DNA of 64,000 nt, taken from contig JAEEGQ010000142.1 of NCBI GenBank assembly GCA_016280395.1, positions 1-64,000 on the forward strand. The letters run 5' to 3'. The position numbers were made by a program, and so were the translations under genes. Shown here in pieces: positions 1 to 9,110 of this stretch (positions within the stretch are counted from its first letter, which is position 1; every line of letters starts with the position of its first letter). The stretch comes from Lachnospiraceae bacterium (GTDB taxonomy: Bacteria > Bacillota > Clostridia > Lachnospirales > Lachnospiraceae). Under the pieces are notes generated by a model, which saw only the letters and a program-made list of their open reading frames with translations, was not told where the DNA came from and did no database searches.

Positions 1-1420
1 TTATGGTCCTGTGCTTTCCGCTGCCAAAGAGCAGTATCTTTAAGAAAAGCATGGGAAAAACATCTTCATAAGGCAGGAGCGCGCCCTGTTTTACGCCGGT
101 CACGTTGCAGTCGATGCCCTTCTTATCCAGAGCCTCAAGAAACTCGATATAAAGCTGTTTCAGCGCACGGGTACGGTAAAGACCAAGGAATTTTCCGCGG
201 ATCATCTCGGCACGGATAGGGTCCATATCCTTGTTTTCTTTTGCTTCGATCTGCCCCATCACATAGTCCGCAATGGATGAAAGCCGCACAAGCACAGGCT
301 CGTCGGGGAAACGGTTGAAGAACATATCGGCAATCTCCTCGCCCGCCACGTTTACGCCCTTTGCGGTTATATCCTTAAAATCGACGATATCATCCTCAAG
401 CCCGTTTACAAAGCCGTAGAGCTCCCTTAAAAACTCTTCGCTCTGCTTATAGCCGATCATCTCTTTCTTGACGGCAAGCACACCGGGATCTTCGCAAAGG
501 AGCGATTCTTCCTGCGCAAAACGGCTCTCAAAGCCTGTTATGTCCTTCAGCTCGCGCTCGGCATAATCGTCAAAGCTCATCTCGACTATGGATTCCTCGC
601 CAAGCTCAGGCAGTATCCCGGAAATATAATCCGAAAAGACCGGATTTGGCGTGAGGATCATGACATTGCCGCTGTTGAGCTCTTTCCGCTTATGATACAG
701 CAGATATGCTATCCTGTGCATGGCTACCGAGGTCTTGCCTGAACCGGCTGCGCCCTGGACCACGAGGATCCTGTCCTTTTCGTTACGGATAATGCTGTTC
801 TGCTCGCGCTGGATCGTTGCGACGATAGTCTTAAGCCTTGCGTTGGCATTCATTCCGAGCTCACGCATCAGGATGTCGTCGTCTATCTTCATGTCGTTCT
901 CAAAATAATATTCAAGAACACCGTTTTTGATGCTGTACTGCAGCTTATGGGTTATCTCGCCCTTTGTTACGCCCGCGGGCGCGACAAAAGAAGCCGGACC
1001 CCTGTCATAATCGTAGAAAAGGCTCGCGATCGGAGCGCGCCAATCGTAGACCGCGGGGATGAAGGATTTGCCCGATGAGAAGGAGGCAAGACCGATGTAA
1101 AAGGATTCATCTTCGCTCTCGCCGTCGTAAAGGAAATCGACGCAGGCAAAATACGGCGACTTTAACAGACGCTCATAGGTCTGGCGCTTGTACATCTTCT
1201 CCGCCGCCATGTTTATCTCGCTCTGGATCATCTGACGGTTCGTGAATTCCTCGTAGCCGAACTCGTCAAATTCGTTTATGCTCTCCCAGAAATACTTCTT
1301 CATCCCGACTATCTCTTCCTGTTTGTCGGAAAGCGCGATATTCATGGAATCGATCTCTTTTTGTATGAGGGCTTTTGTCTCAGCCAGCTTTTTCTGTTCA
1401 TCCTGTTCCGAATGTGACAT
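1..1420 (-). CDS. helD: HelD-like UvrD/Rep superfamily helicase (partial; C-terminus beyond window edge)
   Basis: Minus-strand frame open from ATG at 1420 to the window edge; my translation gives MSHSEQDEQKKLAETKALIQKEIDSMN...DRILVVQGAAGSGKTSVAMHRIAYLLYHKRKELNSGNVMILTPNPVF, i.e. Walker A and HelD-type N-terminal region. Confidence 0.82.
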   Translation of the reverse strand, partial: MSHSEQDEQKKLAETKALIQKEIDSMNIALSDKQEEIVGMKKYFWESINEFDEFGYEEFTNRQMIQSEINMAAEKMYKRQTYERLLKSPYFACVDFLYDGESEDESFYIGLASFSSGKSFIPAVYDWRAPIASLFYDYDRGPASFVAPAGVTKGEITHKLQYSIKNGVLEYYFENDMKIDDDILMRELGMNANARLKTIVATIQREQNSIIRNEKDRILVVQGAAGSGKTSVAMHRIAYLLYHKRKELNSGNVMILTPNPVFSDYISGILPELGEESIVEMSFDDYAERELKDITGFESRFAQEESLLCEDPGVLAVKKEMIGYKQSEEFLRELYGFVNGLEDDIVDFKDITAKGVNVAGEEIADMFFNRFPDEPVLVRLSSIADYVMGQIEAKENKDMDPIRAEMIRGKFLGLYRTRALKQLYIEFLEALDKKGIDCNVTGVKQGALLPYEDVFPMLFLKILLFGSGKHRTI

Positions 1421-1482
1421 GAACCTACCTCCATCACATGCTGCATCATGCCTGCAGCAGGCATTTTAAGCGGTATAAAGCC

Positions 1483-2958
1483 TCAGTCGTGCTCAAGGGT
1501 CTTCTTTGCCTGTGTTTCCACGGGCGCGTAGAGTATCCTGAAGCGCGGCAAACTCTTTATCTCGCTGTAATAATTTATATCCCCGTCTTCAGCTCCCGAT
1601 ATATCGTTCTTTCCCGTTGCCGGCGGAGCATAAAGCTTGAAAGTGAGTTTCTCCGGAGCCTTTTTGTCAAAGAAGGCGCTCATGCAGTCTATGCACTTTA
1701 CTCCCGGAGCTTTATAGAACCATCTGCCGTTTACTTCGAAAATGAAATTACCGGGGAGAAGGTCATCCTCAAAATATACTTCAAAATAGTGGGGATCGCC
1801 TTCAAGGGAAAGCTCAAGTGCTATGCCCTCCGCATCCTCGGCGCCGCCCCAGCGGAGCTTCGCCGGAAGGGCAAGCTCCTCCGCAGTCTCGTCTGTCGGC
1901 ATGAAATAAGGATCGTTCAGCATCTCATCCCTGTAGGCCTTTAAGATCGGCTGTTCGATACCGACCTGTTTGTTGTTGGGGTCCTCGATCTCAAGCCCGA
2001 GCCGTCCTTTATCCCTGAACTGGTAGAAGCTGATGCCTTTGAGCCAGCCGTCATCCTGCTTCAGGCGTTCAACGAACTGACGCATCATAAGGCACTGGTC
2101 GTAGGGCCCGACAACATCACCGTCGGCATTGAATTCCGACATGTACATTGGCTTCTCTTTGCCGCCGTTAAGCTCCTTAAAGCGCAGGAAGCTGTTCTTT
2201 GCCGTTGTATAGGTGAAATCTATGGAATAGCGGGCATGCGAGTTTCCGCCTGTTTCGGCCACATCATAGGGCCAGCCCCAGTGAAGTGCCATGTATTTGT
2301 CAACGGACCAGATATCCGCTGCGGGCACGGTCTGCGCGAATTCCGCCTCTTTTGTGATCTCTTTTGCGTCAAGGGCCTCAATGCCTCCCATGCAGATGAT
2401 CGTCTGCACATTAGGCGCGTTTTCCCTGATTATCCGGCTCGCACGCACGAAGAAGTCCGCAACTTCCCTGTAGGAGCAGCGTTTATTGAAGGAGAACCAG
2501 TCGCCCGTCGCCTCGTGGTTGATGCGCATCAGCACACGGCCGTAAGGACGGAGATCCTTGGCGATCGCGACAAGATGCTCGTCGCTTACATGAGGATCGA
2601 TGGTAAGGGTCAGGAGCACATCCTGCCCATGCCGGCGTATATCCTGCATCTTTTCGAAGGTCTCGCTGTCCGGAGAACCGTTGAGCCCGCCGGTATAAGG
2701 GAAATAATCATCATAAGGATAATCCCAGGCGAAAGCAACATCATCATGGGCATGGACAACGCTTGCGCGTCCCGGCCACCCCTCGTCAAGCGGGTAATAG
2801 CAGTACATTAACGTTACCGCGCGATGCGGGCGCCCAAGCCTGTTCAGGATATAATCCTGGTCGACATATTCTCCGCGTTCGCTTCCGTCGCCAAGGTCCA
2901 GTGCGCAGCGCGCGGGACCTCTGTTAAGTCTCTTGATCCTCTGTTCCATTGCGGTCAT
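1483..2958 (-). CDS. Putative glycoside hydrolase (clan GH-A-like TIM barrel), no signal peptide
   Basis: 491-aa ORF; RINHEATGDWFSF (acid/base-like strand) and PMYMSEFNADG (nucleophile-like strand) resemble GH-A/GH26-type catalytic motifs. Confidence 0.6.
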   Translation of the reverse strand: MTAMEQRIKRLNRGPARCALDLGDGSERGEYVDQDYILNRLGRPHRAVTLMYCYYPLDEGWPGRASVVHAHDDVAFAWDYPYDDYFPYTGGLNGSPDSETFEKMQDIRRHGQDVLLTLTIDPHVSDEHLVAIAKDLRPYGRVLMRINHEATGDWFSFNKRCSYREVADFFVRASRIIRENAPNVQTIICMGGIEALDAKEITKEAEFAQTVPAADIWSVDKYMALHWGWPYDVAETGGNSHARYSIDFTYTTAKNSFLRFKELNGGKEKPMYMSEFNADGDVVGPYDQCLMMRQFVERLKQDDGWLKGISFYQFRDKGRLGLEIEDPNNKQVGIEQPILKAYRDEMLNDPYFMPTDETAEELALPAKLRWGGAEDAEGIALELSLEGDPHYFEVYFEDDLLPGNFIFEVNGRWFYKAPGVKCIDCMSAFFDKKAPEKLTFKLYAPPATGKNDISGAEDGDINYYSEIKSLPRFRILYAPVETQAKKTLEHD

Positions 2959-4406
2959 TCCTCGTTCCTGTCGTTTTTGTTGTATTTCATCTCGTATTCC
3001 CCTATAAAATCCGCAAATTCTTTCACAAGTACCGGGTCGAAGGCATGCCCCGCTTCCTCTTTTAGCCGGTTCAGCGCCTCATCCTTTGGCATTTCGTACC
3101 CGAAAGGCTTTCGGGAAATGTATTTCGTATACTGCATAGTGATCCTGATCAGCCGTATCGGCCTGCAGATGTCTTCTCCGGCAAGATGTGCCGGCTTTCC
3201 CGTCCCGTCAAAACGCTCGTTCCACTGCATGACATAATGGGCTACCGGTGCGGTTTCCTCAAACATCATGGCTATACGGTACTCTGTGCCCACGTAATCG
3301 TATTTCCCCGCAAGCTGGTCCGCCACAGGCTGTTTCGCGACTGTGAGTACATCGGCGGGAATTATCAGCATCCCGAGCGGATAAAGCTTTAGCAGGAGTA
3401 TTATCTGCTGAAGCTCTTCGTCGCTCACACCGATACGGTTGCAGAAATCAAGGGTAAGGTTCACGGAGGCGATGGCATCATCATAATTGAAATGACCTGT
3501 CTCCATAAGGCACTGCCGTAATATCTCAAGTATCTTGCCATCGCACTTCATATCGATCTTCCTGAAGTACATGGCATCCTCGGCCTCTTTTATGATCTCC
3601 TGCAGATCCTCGTCCTTCTCGTGTTTTGTTGCGATACCGTACGCAAAAGAGGGCGGGATGCGGGTGCAGTAATCGTTACGGGTACGCTCTACAACGCGCT
3701 TTAAGTAATTCTCGGCTTCCTCCCTGCCCGTTCCGACCATGACAACATAGAACTCGTCACCGCCGCATCTGCAGCAGAAATAATTCGGCTTCTTTTCCTC
3801 CACGAGAGCTGCGCTTATAAGCTGCAGAAGACAGTCGCCTTCGGAGTGTCCGAAGATATCGTTTGAAAGCTTTAAGAGATTGGCATCGATAACAGCCACG
3901 GAAACGGGAGCCGTTCCGTCTAAGATAACTTCCGTTACCTTTCTCTCGTAAAAATAACGGTTGTAAAGATTTGTGAGCATGTCATGCTCATTGCGCTGTT
4001 CAAGCTTGCGCTCGAGTTCACGTCTGTAGGCCAGCTCACGGTTGAGGTCGCTGTTACGCATACCTTCATATACCATGTATTTTGCGGCTTCGGTGAGGAA
4101 TCCGCAGATCTCCTCAAAGCGGGATATATCGGTCTTTTCGCCCTTTATTATGCATATCCTGCCTTTAAGCGTCTCGGAAAGATCGACATCGACGACTCTG
4201 TCCCATTCCGTTGCACCGTTCCGCTTCTTTGCGGCAAGGTACTTAGTGTTGCTCGGAGATGTTACGGGAGTGCCGTCTTTTTCCTGCAGCAGGAGGGCAA
4301 TGTCAAAGACTCTGGCCAGAGCGTCCTGGACTTTCTGGACAGTGTCGAGCACCAGAAGATCGGTCAGCTTTTCATATGCGGGGTTTCCGGTTCTTTTTCT
4401 GTCCAT
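2955..4406 (-). CDS. Diguanylate cyclase (GGDEF) with N-terminal PocR/GAF-like region and degenerate HD-GYP-like C-terminus
   Basis: CRCGGDEFYVVM motif; C-terminal WNERFDGTGKPAHLAGEDICRPIRLIRI...FDPVLVKEF resembles HD-GYP. ATG at 4406 preceded by GGAGG. Confidence 0.82.
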   Translation of the reverse strand: MDRKRTGNPAYEKLTDLLVLDTVQKVQDALARVFDIALLLQEKDGTPVTSPSNTKYLAAKKRNGATEWDRVVDVDLSETLKGRICIIKGEKTDISRFEEICGFLTEAAKYMVYEGMRNSDLNRELAYRRELERKLEQRNEHDMLTNLYNRYFYERKVTEVILDGTAPVSVAVIDANLLKLSNDIFGHSEGDCLLQLISAALVEEKKPNYFCCRCGGDEFYVVMVGTGREEAENYLKRVVERTRNDYCTRIPPSFAYGIATKHEKDEDLQEIIKEAEDAMYFRKIDMKCDGKILEILRQCLMETGHFNYDDAIASVNLTLDFCNRIGVSDEELQQIILLLKLYPLGMLIIPADVLTVAKQPVADQLAGKYDYVGTEYRIAMMFEETAPVAHYVMQWNERFDGTGKPAHLAGEDICRPIRLIRITMQYTKYISRKPFGYEMPKDEALNRLKEEAGHAFDPVLVKEFADFIGEYEMKYNKNDRNEE

Positions 4407-4466
4407 AGGCACCTCCGTGGATGTCCGGATGCTTGCCGGGTCCGCGTAAAGCGGCCTTGGCAACGT

Positions 4467-5648
4467 TTATTTTTTCTTCTTCAATCCCAGCATTTCCGCG
4501 GCTTTCGAGATCAGATCCTCGCCCTTTCCGGACGTTTGCTCATCTTTTTTGCCGGCATCACCGGTTTTTCCCTGTTCGGCCTGCCAGCGCTCGTATTCCG
4601 CGTCAAGATCCTGGGAAGTGATGACCACCGGTCTGTCGGGATCGTCCTCAGGCTCTACTGCAAGCGTTATCTCCTCATCATCAAAATCATATCTGGACTT
4701 CTTCTTTTTGTCAGGCTTTTTGCCGTGTTTCTTTTCCCTGTCGCGTTCCCGCTTTGTGCGGGCGCGTCCGGTCTCGAGCACATTATTCTCCCTTGTGCCC
4801 CAGTTGGTATTGAACTGAACATCCACAGCCACTTCCTGAACGGGCTCGTCGGGCCACTTTATGTCTTCAAGATCCTCTTCGTCGGGCTCAAGAAGATGGT
4901 TGAAGTTCTTTTCGAATACGTCCGAACGCCCTTCCTCGCCCATGGCATGGGGTTCTGTGCGGCGCTTCCTCAAACTGTCCGGAATAACGGTTTCGCTTTC
5001 CTGATCGGATTTCTCGAAAGCCTTGCCGCTTATGATATCGTCAACATTCTGCATGCCGGCGTTCTTGTTCTTGCCTTTTCCCTTCGGCTTGTCGCCCTGC
5101 TTTGCAGCTGCTTCGCGCTTGGCGTTCGCGGCCTCGAGCTCGGCCCGTTTCTTCTCGGCTTCCGCAAGCCTCCTGTTGTAGTCTTCAATAAGGCCGAGAT
5201 ATTTGTTGCCCTGCTGGAGCGCCTTTAAGGTGTCCATAAGCTCCTTCTGGTTCTTGCGGATGACCTCGAGGCGTTCGTCTATCCTGTCCTCAAAGCGTTC
5301 AAACTCGCGGCGCATGCCGACTCTTGTGTTTGTTATGTCATCGTAGAGCTCGTTTATCGCCCCGTCTGTATAGAGCAGCGAGGCAGCGTAAACATCCTCT
5401 GCTTCGGCAGTTGCGTTGCTTATTATCTCCATTCCCGTCTCTTCAAGCTCGCGTCTTGCCCTTGCCTTTGCGGCAGTCGTCTGTTCGAAGCTGTCCATTG
5501 CATCCGCGACGGCGCGGTTTAACTGCTCTAAGCAGTCAAAAAGCTCACGTTTGGTGATCACCACCTTGCCCGGATCACCGTTGTATTTTTCCCCGCGCGA
5601 CACAAGGATATGGATCGCGCGCATTATTTTTTCAATATCTTCAGGCAT
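4467..5648 (-). CDS. Coiled-coil, highly charged hypothetical protein
   Basis: 393-aa ORF; long heptad/charged segments (EERRRAELEAANAKREAAAKQ-type), Lys/Glu-rich C-terminus. Confidence 0.75.
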   Translation of the reverse strand: MPEDIEKIMRAIHILVSRGEKYNGDPGKVVITKRELFDCLEQLNRAVADAMDSFEQTTAAKARARRELEETGMEIISNATAEAEDVYAASLLYTDGAINELYDDITNTRVGMRREFERFEDRIDERLEVIRKNQKELMDTLKALQQGNKYLGLIEDYNRRLAEAEKKRAELEAANAKREAAAKQGDKPKGKGKNKNAGMQNVDDIISGKAFEKSDQESETVIPDSLRKRRTEPHAMGEEGRSDVFEKNFNHLLEPDEEDLEDIKWPDEPVQEVAVDVQFNTNWGTRENNVLETGRARTKRERDREKKHGKKPDKKKKSRYDFDDEEITLAVEPEDDPDRPVVITSQDLDAEYERWQAEQGKTGDAGKKDEQTSGKGEDLISKAAEMLGLKKKK

Positions 5649-5690
5649 TTTACCGCACTCTCCCCGATAAATCTGTTTCGCAGACCCGCA

Positions 5691-6581
5691 TCAGGCCCCG
5701 CGTCTTAAGAGCATTTCCTTTAATTCAAGCGTTGAGAAGGAATATGATGTATTGCAGAAGTTACAGCGGACTTCCGCCGCCCCCTCTTTGATAAGATCCT
5801 GCAGGTCCTCACGGCTCAAAGTCGAAAGCACGGATGATATGCGCTCTTTTGAACAGCCGCATACAAAGGCCGTGGGAATAACGTCATTTATCTCGGGATC
5901 AAGACCCTTTAGAAGCTTCTGCAGCATATCCGTCGGGGACATATTCCCTTCTTCGGGGTCGAGCATCTTTGTTACCGATGCAACGCCCGAAAGGGATTCT
6001 TCAAGCTTTTTCACCACTTCCGCACCGGCCTCCGGCATAAGCTGGATCATAAAGCCGCCCGCGCATTTTACGGTATTGTCCTTGTTCATCAGCACCCCGA
6101 GGCCTATGCCCGAAGGTGTCTGCTCGCTGACAGAGTAGTAATATGTCAGGTCCTCCGCGATCTCTCCCGTGACAAGCTCGACCGTGCCTGAATAGGGCTC
6201 TTTTAACCCGAGGTCTCTTATGACCGTAAGGGAGCCGCAGCCGATGGCACCGCCCACATCAAGCTTTCCGAGAGCATTTGGCGGATTGACGAAAGAGGGA
6301 TTATTGACATATCCCTTGACCTCGGCCTTCGAATTGGCTGTAACGGTGATGCCGCCAAGCGGCCCGTCGCCCTTTATCTGAAGCGTAAGGAGGTCCTTTT
6401 CGCCCTTCATCATGCTTCCCATCATCGCGCCTGCCGTAAGGAGGCGTCCGAGGGCAGCCGTAGCCACGGGGCTTGTGTTGTGACGGGTCCTTGCATATTC
6501 GACAAGTTCCCTTGTGGTGGCGGCAAAAGCGCGGATCCTGCCGTTTGCCGCTGTTGCTCGTACTATGTAATCTTTCATCAC
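5691..6581 (-). CDS. hslO: Hsp33 redox-regulated chaperone
   Basis: 296 aa; C-terminal CGCSKERI...CNFCN (CXC...CXXC) zinc/redox switch and canonical N-terminus. Confidence 0.93.
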   Translation of the reverse strand: MMKDYIVRATAANGRIRAFAATTRELVEYARTRHNTSPVATAALGRLLTAGAMMGSMMKGEKDLLTLQIKGDGPLGGITVTANSKAEVKGYVNNPSFVNPPNALGKLDVGGAIGCGSLTVIRDLGLKEPYSGTVELVTGEIAEDLTYYYSVSEQTPSGIGLGVLMNKDNTVKCAGGFMIQLMPEAGAEVVKKLEESLSGVASVTKMLDPEEGNMSPTDMLQKLLKGLDPEINDVIPTAFVCGCSKERISSVLSTLSREDLQDLIKEGAAEVRCNFCNTSYSFSTLELKEMLLRRGA

Positions 6582-7345
6582 TCGTAATGCTTTCCGGGGC
6601 AGAACTTTTCTCTTGCAACGACGGTTATCCTTGAAGACTCCTCCGTTGGCGGGGCAGAGGAATAATCGTCGTATGCAGCCTCAAATTCAAGGCCTGCCTC
6701 CTGTATCAGTTTTTTTATCATTTCAAGCGTATAGCTGCGCTGAATATGCAGTTCTTCGTGTTTTCTGTAAGTCTCACCGCCTTCTTTTGCGAAGATCGTG
6801 AGGAAATAGCTGTTTTTCCCGGAACGCGGCTCATATTCGTTTTCCCAGATAAAGCTGGCTTCATCAAGATTCCCCGCGAAGGTGTTGCATGCAAGGATAT
6901 CCCTGTAATAGTGCTCTGTATGGAAATCGAAGACAAAAAGCCCTCTCGGTTCAAGATAATTGTTCACCAGCCTGAAAACGCTCTTCAGCTCCCGTACGTC
7001 CGTTATGTAATTGATGCAGTCGCAGGCGGAGCATATGGTACCAACCGTGCCGAAAAGCTCGAATTCGCGCATGTCCTGGCACAGATAGAGAGTCGTGCCG
7101 GTATCGTCATGCTCCCTTGCAATATCGAGCATTTCGGGAGAGATATCGACCGCTATCATGTCAAAGCCTTTTTTCGAGAGCTCACGCGTTAACCTTCCCG
7201 TACCGCAGCCTAAGTCACAGGCGAGTCTTGACTTGATCTTTGCCGCCTTGAACTGCTTTTCTATGAAACCGGCCCATTTTCCGTAGGGCACGTCCTCCAT
7301 AAAAGCATCATATACTGCGGCAAGTGAGGAATATGCATCATTCAT
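6578..7345 (-). CDS. Class I SAM-dependent methyltransferase
   Basis: ACDLGCGTGRLTRELSKKGFDMIAVDISPEMLDIAR motif I/II; overlaps hslO start by 4 nt. Confidence 0.88.
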   Translation of the reverse strand: MNDAYSSLAAVYDAFMEDVPYGKWAGFIEKQFKAAKIKSRLACDLGCGTGRLTRELSKKGFDMIAVDISPEMLDIAREHDDTGTTLYLCQDMREFELFGTVGTICSACDCINYITDVRELKSVFRLVNNYLEPRGLFVFDFHTEHYYRDILACNTFAGNLDEASFIWENEYEPRSGKNSYFLTIFAKEGGETYRKHEELHIQRSYTLEMIKKLIQEAGLEFEAAYDDYSSAPPTEESSRITVVAREKFCPGKHYE

Positions 7346-7467
7346 GGTCTTTTCCGTTCAGCCGGTCTTTAGGCCAAAGCATTTAATGCCGGCCGTGTCC
7401 CGGCTGCTGATATCTGTTGTTTATATTCTGCCTGTCCCGCAGCTTTGCGGACTCTCCGCAGTTTTAA

Positions 7468-8934
7468 TCAAAGTTTTTTAAATACGGGTTTTAATGCGGG
7501 ATACAGCGCAGTGAACGTGCGGTATCTCTGCTCATATTTTTCGACAAGTTCCGGATCCTGTTCTGTCGTTTCAACCACGCGTATCAGGCGTTTTGCGGCT
7601 TCTTCCGTGCTTTCAAACACTCCGCAGCCTACAGCGGCAAGTATCGCCGCGCCAAAGCCCGGTCCTTCTTCGCTGTTGATGATATCGACTTTGACATTCA
7701 TGATGTTTGCGATTATCCTGCGCCAGAGCGGGCTCTTTGCCCCGCCGCCGTTAAGCCTTACACGGGTTATCTCAAGGCCGCCTGCCCTTGCTATCTCAAG
7801 CGCGTCGCGAAGCGCGAACGCAACGCCTTCAAGGACCGCCTGCGTCATATCGGCGCGTGTGGTATCCATTGTCATTCCCGTAAAGGTGGCTCTTGCAAGA
7901 GGGTCGTTGTGAGGTGTCCGTTCACCCATCAGGTACGGGAGATAATAAACATGGTTTTCACCAAGCTTCGTGATCTTTTCCTGTTCGCCGGCATAATCCT
8001 TTGTACCGATTATGTCGTCCATCCACCACTTGTTCGAAGAAGCGGCGGACAGCATGCATCCGAGCAGGTGATACCTGCCGTTTGCGTGTGCAAAGGAATG
8101 GAGCGCGTTGTCCTTATCCACCGAGAAATTGTCGGAGGCGATGAATACCGTTCCGGAGGTCCCGAGGGATATGCTGCACATGCCGTTTTCAAGAGTGCCC
8201 GTGCCAACTGCGCCGGCAGCGTTGTCGCCTGCTCCCGCTATGACTTTTACGGTCTTTGGAAGACCGAGCTCTTTTGCCGTTGCGTCGGATATCGTGCCTA
8301 CAACGGCGCTGCTCTCGAAGATTATGGGAAGTTGGGATTCCGAAATGCCGGTTATTTCAAGCATTTCCTTTGACCAGCACTTATTCTTTACATCCATAAG
8401 CAGCATGCCCGAAGCATCTGAAACGTCGGTGCAGTGGATGCCGGTGAGACAATAGGCTATGTAATCCTTCGGAAGCATGATCTTGCTTATCTTTTCAAAT
8501 ATCTCGGGTTCGTTTTTCTTTACCCAGAGGAGCTTCGGTGCCGTAAAGCCCGTAAGGGCCATGTTTGCTGTACAGGCCGAGATCTTTTCGCGCCCTATCG
8601 TGTTGTTGAGATAGTCACACTCTTCCTGCGTACGGCCGTCGTTCCAGAGAATCGCGGGGCGAAGGACATTATCCTCAGCGTCAAGGATGACAAGCCCGTG
8701 CATCTGACCGCCAAAGCTTATGCCCGCAACATCTTCCGCGCTGTCATACCTTAAAAGGTCGCTCATACCGTCTTTTACGGCATTCCACCAGTCCCTCGGA
8801 TTCTGTTCGGACCAGCCGGGCCTTGGGAAAGACAGGGGATATTCTTTTGAGACTATGTTGCGTATCTCACCTTTTTCGTTCATAAGAAGCAGTTTCACTG
8901 CCGAAGTACCGAGATCGATTCCGATGAAAAGCAT
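7468..8934 (-). CDS. xylB: Xylulokinase (FGGY carbohydrate kinase)
   Basis: MLFIGIDLGTSAVKLLLMNEKGEI...WNDGRTQEECDYLN...GGGAKSPLWRRIIANI; ATG at 8934 with GGAGG upstream (the listed ORF start 9012 is probably too early). Confidence 0.92.
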   Translation of the reverse strand: MLFIGIDLGTSAVKLLLMNEKGEIRNIVSKEYPLSFPRPGWSEQNPRDWWNAVKDGMSDLLRYDSAEDVAGISFGGQMHGLVILDAEDNVLRPAILWNDGRTQEECDYLNNTIGREKISACTANMALTGFTAPKLLWVKKNEPEIFEKISKIMLPKDYIAYCLTGIHCTDVSDASGMLLMDVKNKCWSKEMLEITGISESQLPIIFESSAVVGTISDATAKELGLPKTVKVIAGAGDNAAGAVGTGTLENGMCSISLGTSGTVFIASDNFSVDKDNALHSFAHANGRYHLLGCMLSAASSNKWWMDDIIGTKDYAGEQEKITKLGENHVYYLPYLMGERTPHNDPLARATFTGMTMDTTRADMTQAVLEGVAFALRDALEIARAGGLEITRVRLNGGGAKSPLWRRIIANIMNVKVDIINSEEGPGFGAAILAAVGCGVFESTEEAAKRLIRVVETTEQDPELVEKYEQRYRTFTALYPALKPVFKKL

Positions 8935-9110
8935 ATTTTCCTCCAAAGCTGTCAGTTTATGGACCTGTGCGGATAAACCAACCAAGCAATTTTTATGGCC
9001 TCGTTTTTTCATAACAATGCTTATGCGGTCCGCGTCCTGTTATTTTATCAGAAAAAGCTGTTTTTGTCAATGAAACAAGGGGTTTTGGTCAACTTTCGGG
9101 AAACTTTCGG

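Noticed and set aside
3984-5228. 414-aa plus-strand ORF
   Set aside because: Antisense to the GGDEF and coiled-coil genes; composition is typical of shadow ORFs opposite GC-rich coding sequence, no RBS and no recognisable domain.
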